Below, one piece after another: positions 57,790 through 64,000 of a stretch of DNA of 64,000 bases. The notes beneath the pieces are model-generated. The model was not told where the DNA came from and did not search any database. It saw only the letters and a list, made by a program, of their open reading frames with translations. Position 1 is the stretch's first letter. Each line of letters opens with the position of its first letter. The stretch is from Notospermus geniculatus (Eukaryota > Nemertea > Pilidiophora > Heteronemertea > Lineidae): assembly GCA_002633025.1 (NCBI GenBank), contig NMRB01000231.1, positions 407,085 through 471,084 on the forward strand. Direction: 5' to 3'. The position numbers were made by a program, and so were the translations under genes.

Positions 57790-59003
57790 TGACGCTGTCT
57801 TCTAGTTTCTGGTTGCTCAGGATGTTTGGCGCTCCATCTGGTGGGAGGAGGATATACTAGTGCTACTGATTTAGTATTGCGCTATGCAATGAGACGGTTT
57901 TGTTGAATGTTCTGGAACAAGCTAGTTTTAAACCATAGAATGAACCCTGTGACCTTATTTGAGGGACATTAATCACAAATGCCTCAGAACTTAGGCTATT
58001 CCTGATTGTTAATGCACCTGCTGTTTTCTGACTCGGTCTCAGTTATAGATCCCCCTGTTGTGTTCTGCCATAATCAGATTGAAAACTTGTTTGATGGGAG
58101 CCATCATCCAATGGAATGGCAGCTTTGATATTTTTGAGGGGTCTAGGAAAACCCGTAGGATGTCACTGAATGATCAGCAAGAACTGTCAGTTGCCTGTGC
58201 TTTGAGCTGCTGTGTATACCTGTTACGAAGTACATTTCAGCTATTGAAATGTGCAGGTTCACCAAGGCCATTAACACTTTCCTCAAATGCGACATCCGAC
58301 GGGTTTTCCAAGACTGTCTCACATTTTATTTCTGACAAACAAGAGAAAGCTGAACGTACATACAGCCAGCAAATATATGTGCCAAAAATCATTTTGTAAA
58401 TTGTTGATTAGCTGAATACTAAGTCAGAAACCCGGTGCAAAATCAGTCCAGAACAGCCTCTAGGCAATGTTAAGCGTTGTACATTCATGTTTGTTATTAA
58501 TCTGATGTTGCTTGGGTTCTGGAGATATTCACAACTCTCTTCCTGGACACTAGTTCCTAGAGGTCTCTCTGAACTCAACCTCAGAGTTGGTATTAACCAA
58601 AACCAAAGACCAACCCGTTATCAGTCAGCTCTGGTTAGCTGTTCCTGATGAGAAAACCATCAACGCCTGCTACATTGTGAAGTTGTACTCTTGCTTTTCC
58701 ACTCTCTGATAGTCCTGCTGTTGCTTTGCAAGAAACTTCTAACTTCTGTTGGAGTTGAACCTGCACAAAGTTCAGACTGACATCAGCTGACTGCATCCAT
58801 GTCAATGTATCTCTTGTTGAAGTATATGGGTACAAGGTGCTGGGTCATCTGGATGTACTGTACAGAATGTGATAGATACAAAACTTGCCAGAGAGTGACA
58901 TGTCATTCAGCCATCTTGCACTAGTCGCAGCAGCAGCGTGGCGAGGTACATGTAGATACGGGACATTTTGAAAGGTTGGGAGTTGATCGCTGGTGACGGG
59001 GAA

Positions 59004-59009
59004 AATAAA
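59004..59009 (+). promoter_or_regulatory. Candidate poly(A) signal of MOB2
   Basis: First clear AATAAA after the MOB2 stop codon, about 1.2 kb downstream. Another follows at 59700-59705, so a long or alternative 3' UTR is possible. Confidence 0.35.
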
Positions 59010-60564
59010 AAATGCTGCCACAAATCGGGCTGAAATAGGCCTATACTATAAAACCTGCTCTCTCACCTCTGGATCTGCAGTCAGATTTAATTAGAAATAT
59101 TCCATCCACTGTATGATTTCAGTGGCATCACCAATATTGTAAATTGATCAGTGTTTAATGTGCATCACTATTCGGCTTTAAATTGACGTTGGCAAAACCA
59201 CATTTGATTATTGAAACGTTGTTGATCAAGCTTTTGATGTGTATTAATATAAATGACACCTAACATCCTTGTATTGTTAAAAGATAAGCAGTCTTAATAA
59301 CGTTACCCAAAGTGGAAATCTATTGCCGACACTGTTGACCTCATTAGTTTCTTTCCATCAGGAAGGAAGCGTTTCCTGCTGCTTTGAAATAACATCCTAA
59401 TATTTTCTTAGGATTCTTAAAAATAGAAAAGTCCACATTGGGATACTTCCTCATTTTATTTGAATGTTGTTGAAACAGTACCGGTAATCCTTTCTATTCT
59501 TTCATCACAGACATTGCAGTAGCACAATTGAGGGAAGCCTTATCAAGCTGTATTATCATGATTAGATGATATGAGAAAGTTGGCTGGTTTGGCTGGACAA
59601 TGACATTGTCCTGCTTTGTTTTGTGGTCCAAGATTTTTGACGTCAAACACAAGGATTGACAGGGTTATTTCTTGATGAGCTCTTCTCGTCCTCGGAGCTA
59701 ATAAAAGCCTCACTTTTCAATTTGTTGTCGAAATAATCCTTGGTTGATCCAAATGAAATGTGCTTGTACATTTAGGTTTTGAATCCTGTATCGTCACTCA
59801 GTTGTTAATATTTTCACTAAATGCCTAATAATTTGGCCTATACCTCTCTGTTCTTTGTGATTTTATTCATTTATGGTGTATATTTATTCTAGAATTAGAT
59901 TTATCCAAGATGTAAATTTGTCGAAATTATTTGCTTAAATTCTTATGCGGGAATATTTCTTCTGGTGTGGTTATTGTCATGGCTGTTGGTAAATTATCAT
60001 GCTGTCAGCACAGAACATGAGATTGTTTCCTTCTGTCATGTGCTTTCATAAGGACAAGGAGGCGTAGCCTATTTCTTCTGTGATTTATAATCCGTGCAAA
60101 GCAGCTAAGATGGCTTGTAGTCACTTAACCTTCATATTGTCTGCCTGCATCAACATGTAAGCAAAGTCAAACATTCCAGAAATTTTTTGAGGGTATTAAT
60201 TTTTTTCAGAATCAGCAAAACCCCCAAGAAATTAAAGAAAATGTCCCTTTTATGTTACCTTGTGGGTACTAACTTGGTACCCTAGCACCATCTGGTGGAA
60301 ACAATGAGTGAAGTAGGACTAAGGGAAGAAACAGGCTGTGCCTTCGAAACAGTGCATTTTCTTTGTATTAATTATTAATGTGCCATGTGAGGATATTGAG
60401 AGTATTGTGTACATATTATTACTTATATCTATTATGCAGGAGCTGTAATCAGGCAGTTTGTTGCCATCACGTTCAAGAGTGGTGGCCAGGACTGTCAAAC
60501 TGCTGTGATGTCGAAGATGTCATCAAGGATGTGAGGAACATTTTTGCGCACAGAGAGAGTTCCT

Positions 60565-60688
60565 ATTCATCGTTTCCACGACGTAACTCCGACAGTGTCT
60601 GCCATTGCTGACGTCGCCGTAATGACGCAAAGCTGGTGGGCAAAACGCGCAACGTCACAGAACGACGTACGTCATGGAAACGATGAAT
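60565..60688. repeat. MITE-like foldback element
   Basis: ATTCATCGTTTCCACGACGT at 60565-60584 pairs with ACGTCATGGAAACGATGAAT at 60669-60688, with one mismatch. Outside, GTTCCT/ATGTTCCC pair loosely. Interior rich in GACGTC and CGTCA words. Confidence 0.7.
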
Positions 60689-62878
60689 TGACATGTTCCC
60701 TATGGAATATAAGGATATGTAGCTGTTTATCCTACATTCTTGGTATCAAAAATATTCCTCTTACCCATTGAATGACATGTTTTCAAAGATACCTTGGTAT
60801 CAACATGTGATAGAAACTAGGTTTATAGTAAAAGGTATAAAGAGTTATTTATATACTGCAGTATGTTGAGTGTGCTCTTGTTTCAGTTTACCGTAATTGC
60901 ATTGTTGGAAGAATTCTGCAATTTCCTAAATGAGTCAAAAGATTTGAAACTTGTATTTGGAACTGCAATTTCAGATCACGCATGATATATTGTAGTCAGA
61001 GTTCTCCCTCTGAAATACCTGATTCTAGTGTAGGGAAGTGCATTTTGTCCCCATCTTAAAGATGTGGTTGCTACATGGTGAAAGAAAATAGCACCATTTC
61101 GGGCAAAATCCGCTGAAATTTGGGCACAATTTGTATTCTGGTGTAGATATGTTTTTGTGTCTACATGTTGGATCGTGCTCGATAGAGTTTGATTTGAGTA
61201 CTGTAGTGAAACTTTGATTTCTTCATTATTCTTGAATTTTTTCCTGCAAAGTTTTAATAGTTGTGCACTTTCTAATGACTGTTACCAAATGCACCGTTTA
61301 TTGCAAATAACAGTTATTGTTCATTTCACCATTTTATTGTCCTGACTTCTCTTTGAGTATGCCTCAACACTGGGCTCTAGCAGTGTATTCCTTCTGCTAA
61401 TTCACAATTTAATTCATCAGTGAAGCCCAGCCATTTACTGTTGGATTGCCATCACAATACAAGGACCTTCTCACAGTCCAGAAAAGTGTTGTGACAGCTA
61501 TTATATTATCCAAGAAATCCCTTCTGCTTCTTTTGCCTCTTATTGTACTTGTCAAACCTAGGCCTACTGCTCTTCTGTTATCTTCAGTGCCCTTCCGAAG
61601 CATTGAAGGTTCATTTGCTTGCTTTCCCATGACATTTCGTTGTTGTTGATTGTGGTTGCCATGAATATCAGTCAGGAAACATGTATACTTGCATCACTGA
61701 AATCAAGTTAATCTGTTGACCACACTGAAGGGTCAGAACAGTATTAGCATGTTAGATTTGCTTCTGGGGAGGAGAGAATGGGTATTTGATGTCATACTAA
61801 GGTATCAGTTGTCAATTCATCATGAGAGTAAGATTCTTTGGGTGGCTGCCTTTCTTGTCCCATGATGCATGAGGTTGCAGTATCTCTCCCTGGCGGCGGA
61901 ACTTGGAACCAACTTGATAAGACTGTGTCCTGTCTAAGCCGTAGCCAGTGGTCAGACTGATACTGTGTCGAAAATTTCGCTGACAAAAATGGCCGCCATC
62001 CTCTTCATCACTTGAGAAGTTCAACAAGCTGTTATATCGTGACTAGCCCTTCATCAGGTAAGGTACCATCCTTCGACTCATTCTTTTATGTGTGGCAACA
62101 GTCTGAAGGCCTAATTGGTGGTAACGTAGATCATTCACATAGAGAGATTTGAACAGTCTTGTTTTACATGCATTGAACCATTCTCGTCCCCAGAGGCGAA
62201 TTACGCACGCTCTGGCGCCAACCAATGTCCATCCCACGTTAGCATGGTAAGTTAGTCCTTGATGTAATCCTGGTGAAATGGCTAATGTGTAGGAATTACC
62301 TGCTTTGTGACTGCATCCAGTTGATATGTTTTAGATATCATTGGCTACCATTGTAATATACAATGTAAATAAACCCCCTTACGGAAATCGAACACGTTCT
62401 TTCAGAGTTACTCCTTTAGTTACCTCCTTCTCATAGAAAGCAAGTTCCTACTAGTACTACACAGCGCTGGGTGGTCTGTCGTTGTTGTTCAGCACACGTT
62501 GAAAAAACAGCAGGGAGAGCTCTAGTGTATTCAGATGGAACATAGAAATTTTCATAATACCAGTATATGTTACTTTTTGAGTGATCAGCATGCAGATTTT
62601 GATGGACTGAAATGGCTCTGTTGAGTTGGTCAAGTGGTTAGCATCCAGAGTCATTACAGGCCGAGACGAAGGCAATATACTCAGTTATCCGTTCCACCTT
62701 GATCATGTTCCTCCAGTTGGGTTTCATCAAAATCTCTTCCATAAAACAGGCTCTTGATTCATATCATGTTGTCTGAATCAATGGAACCAAATGCTTGTTT
62801 AAAATGAGCAAGTCAAACAGTTCCATTGAAACAGATAATGTTCCTTCACTGAAACTGCCTGTCACAAATCATTTGGTT

Positions 62879-62930
62879 CCTCTCATCGAAAAACATCTCC
62901 GTGTCTCTCATCGAAAAACATCTTTGTGGT
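62879..62930. repeat. Short tandem repeat
   Basis: CTCTCATCGAAAAACATCTC and its variant ending ATCTT stand side by side, followed by a decayed third unit (GGTCATCAAAATTGC). Confidence 0.6.
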
Positions 62931-63280
62931 CATCAAAATTGCAAAAAAATCTCGGTCATCCAAGCAGCCGTCATGACTATCGAAATGTGCAAAATTGTGA
63001 TTAACTACCTATGCTGGTGGGACATTATCACATTCAGGCATTAGCCGGTTGTTGTTAGGTCTTCCCAGACATCGGTGACAACAGAAGTGAATGCTTGCTT
63101 CAAATAAACAAGTCAAACTCTCCTATCGCCACTGACGGCTGGTGCATCGCTGCACCCGGCATCTGCCATCAAGGCCTAAGAATGAAGACCAATGCTCCCA
63201 GGGCCTAGTTGATGATGTTTGGTGATGCCTTAAAATACAGGAGCATCGGTCTGTTGCATGCGTGTGTTTGGGCCTGAAAT

Positions 63281-64000
63281 CTGGCTTTTGCCATTGAGGG
63301 CCTATGAGAATAAAGGCTGCAGCATCAATCTGATGCATGCATTCTAACAGCTACCATATTATTACTCACCTCTTACCGTACTTACGTGGTCAGAATTCCA
63401 GGAAAAAGTCCAAAAAAGAAGCGCAAAAATCTGCTTCAAAATGCGTGAAAAATTTCGCAAAACTGCCGTCAGGGAAAATTCCAAAAATGGCCGAAATTAT
63501 GCGCATAACGCAGAAATTACTTTTGTTGCACTCCATGCCGTAAAATAACGGAAATACAGTGCATTTGTACCCGGTAACTGAAACCCTGCAATTTCCTATG
63601 CTGCTAACATTGACAACATCTGGCTTTTGCCATCGAAGACCTATGAAAACAAAGGCTGCTCCCAGCATCAAGCTGATGCTTGCACCTTTCATCTATCACA
63701 TCATTACTTACCTCTGACTTACCTGGTCAAAATTTAGGAAAAATTCCCAGAAAAAGCGTGAAAATCTAAGCGCAAAAATCTCCTTCAAAATGTCGGAAAA
63801 AAGTTCACAGAATTGCTGCCCTCGGAACTTGAGTCCTTCCAAAAATGACTGAAAATATGCGCATTACCCAGAAATTACACCGGCTGCACTCCCATCAGTC
63901 TGTTGATATGTGCGTTGGCACCTGAAACCCTGCAATGCTGTTGTGTTGACAGCATCTGGCTTTTGCCATGATAATGATGAGTGCCATAATTTTACAACTT
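63281..64000. repeat. ~340-bp tandem repeat running off the window
   Basis: CTGGCTTTTGCCAT recurs at 63281, 63620 and 63956. Between these, matching blocks recur in order: CCTATGARAAYAAAGGCTGC, ATCATTACTTACCTC, GCGCAAAAATCTSCTTCAAA, ATATGCGCATTACCCAGAAA and CCTGAAACCCTGCAAT. About two full units and the start of a third; an older, more diverged unit may precede (CATCTGCCATCAAGGCCTA near 63161). Confidence 0.8.

Larger units (their letters stand above)
57790..64000. other. MOB2 3' UTR and downstream flank
   Basis: No further gene recognised. Candidate MOB2 poly(A) signals are at 59004-59009 and 59700-59705 (AATAAA). The flank holds a foldback at 60565-60688, a dispersed repeat near 61888-61980, a short tandem repeat near 62879-62930 and the 340-bp tandem repeat from 63281. 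Confidence 0.55.

Overview
This is a eukaryotic, almost certainly marine-invertebrate window: small exons with GT-AG introns, two assembly gaps (12764-13015 and 32662-32790), many short foldback elements and tRNA-derived repeats, and gene products that are clearly metazoan. The frequent AGGCCTA and ACATGTAC words and the gene content would suit an echinoderm, hemichordate or amphioxus, but I cannot place it further. Six protein genes can be built exon by exon with frames that close: a small DUF1761-type membrane protein (6179-6982, +), CPSF3, the pre-mRNA 3'-end endonuclease (7984-12024, -, first exon missing), a mitochondrial release factor MTRF1L (13460-16026, +), the ciliary transition-zone protein TMEM237 (16704-19221, +), an organic-anion transporter of the SLCO4 type (22177-27340, -) and MOB2, a kinase activator (36916-57789, +) whose 17-nt first coding exon is separated from the rest by a 17.8 kb intron. 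Layout: 1-4.7 kb is intergenic with hairpin elements; 4.7-5.0 kb is a promoter-like block with CCAAT and E2F-type sites; 6-27 kb is the gene-dense part; 27.4-36.7 kb is intergenic; 36.9-57.8 kb is MOB2; 57.8-64 kb is 3' flank with tandem repeats. CPSF3 and MTRF1L are divergent across a gap; DUF1761 and CPSF3 are convergent; MTRF1L and TMEM237 are in tandem about 340 bp apart. The most interesting content is not protein coding. On the minus strand there is a cluster of microRNA hairpins of the miR-183/miR-263 (miR-96/182/183/228) family: three at 31.5-32.6 kb and four at 41.2-42.0 kb. Every one has the family core (U/A)(A/U)UGGCAC...GAAUUCA (one has GAAUCCA) on the 5' arm and a matching 3' arm. 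One hairpin occurs twice inside a 332-bp perfect duplication (32330-32661 = 41013-41344) whose first copy ends exactly at an assembly gap. The simplest reading is that the true locus is one compact array of six paralogous hairpins in about 1.8 kb that the assembly has split, with the last part lying antisense inside MOB2 intron 1. Mobile-element material is mostly short inverted-repeat (MITE-like) elements, a 145-bp tandem array at 20.6-21.3 kb, one clear tRNA-derived SINE at 42.3-42.5 kb with a decayed relative in a CPSF3 intron, and a ~340-bp tandem repeat running off the right end.
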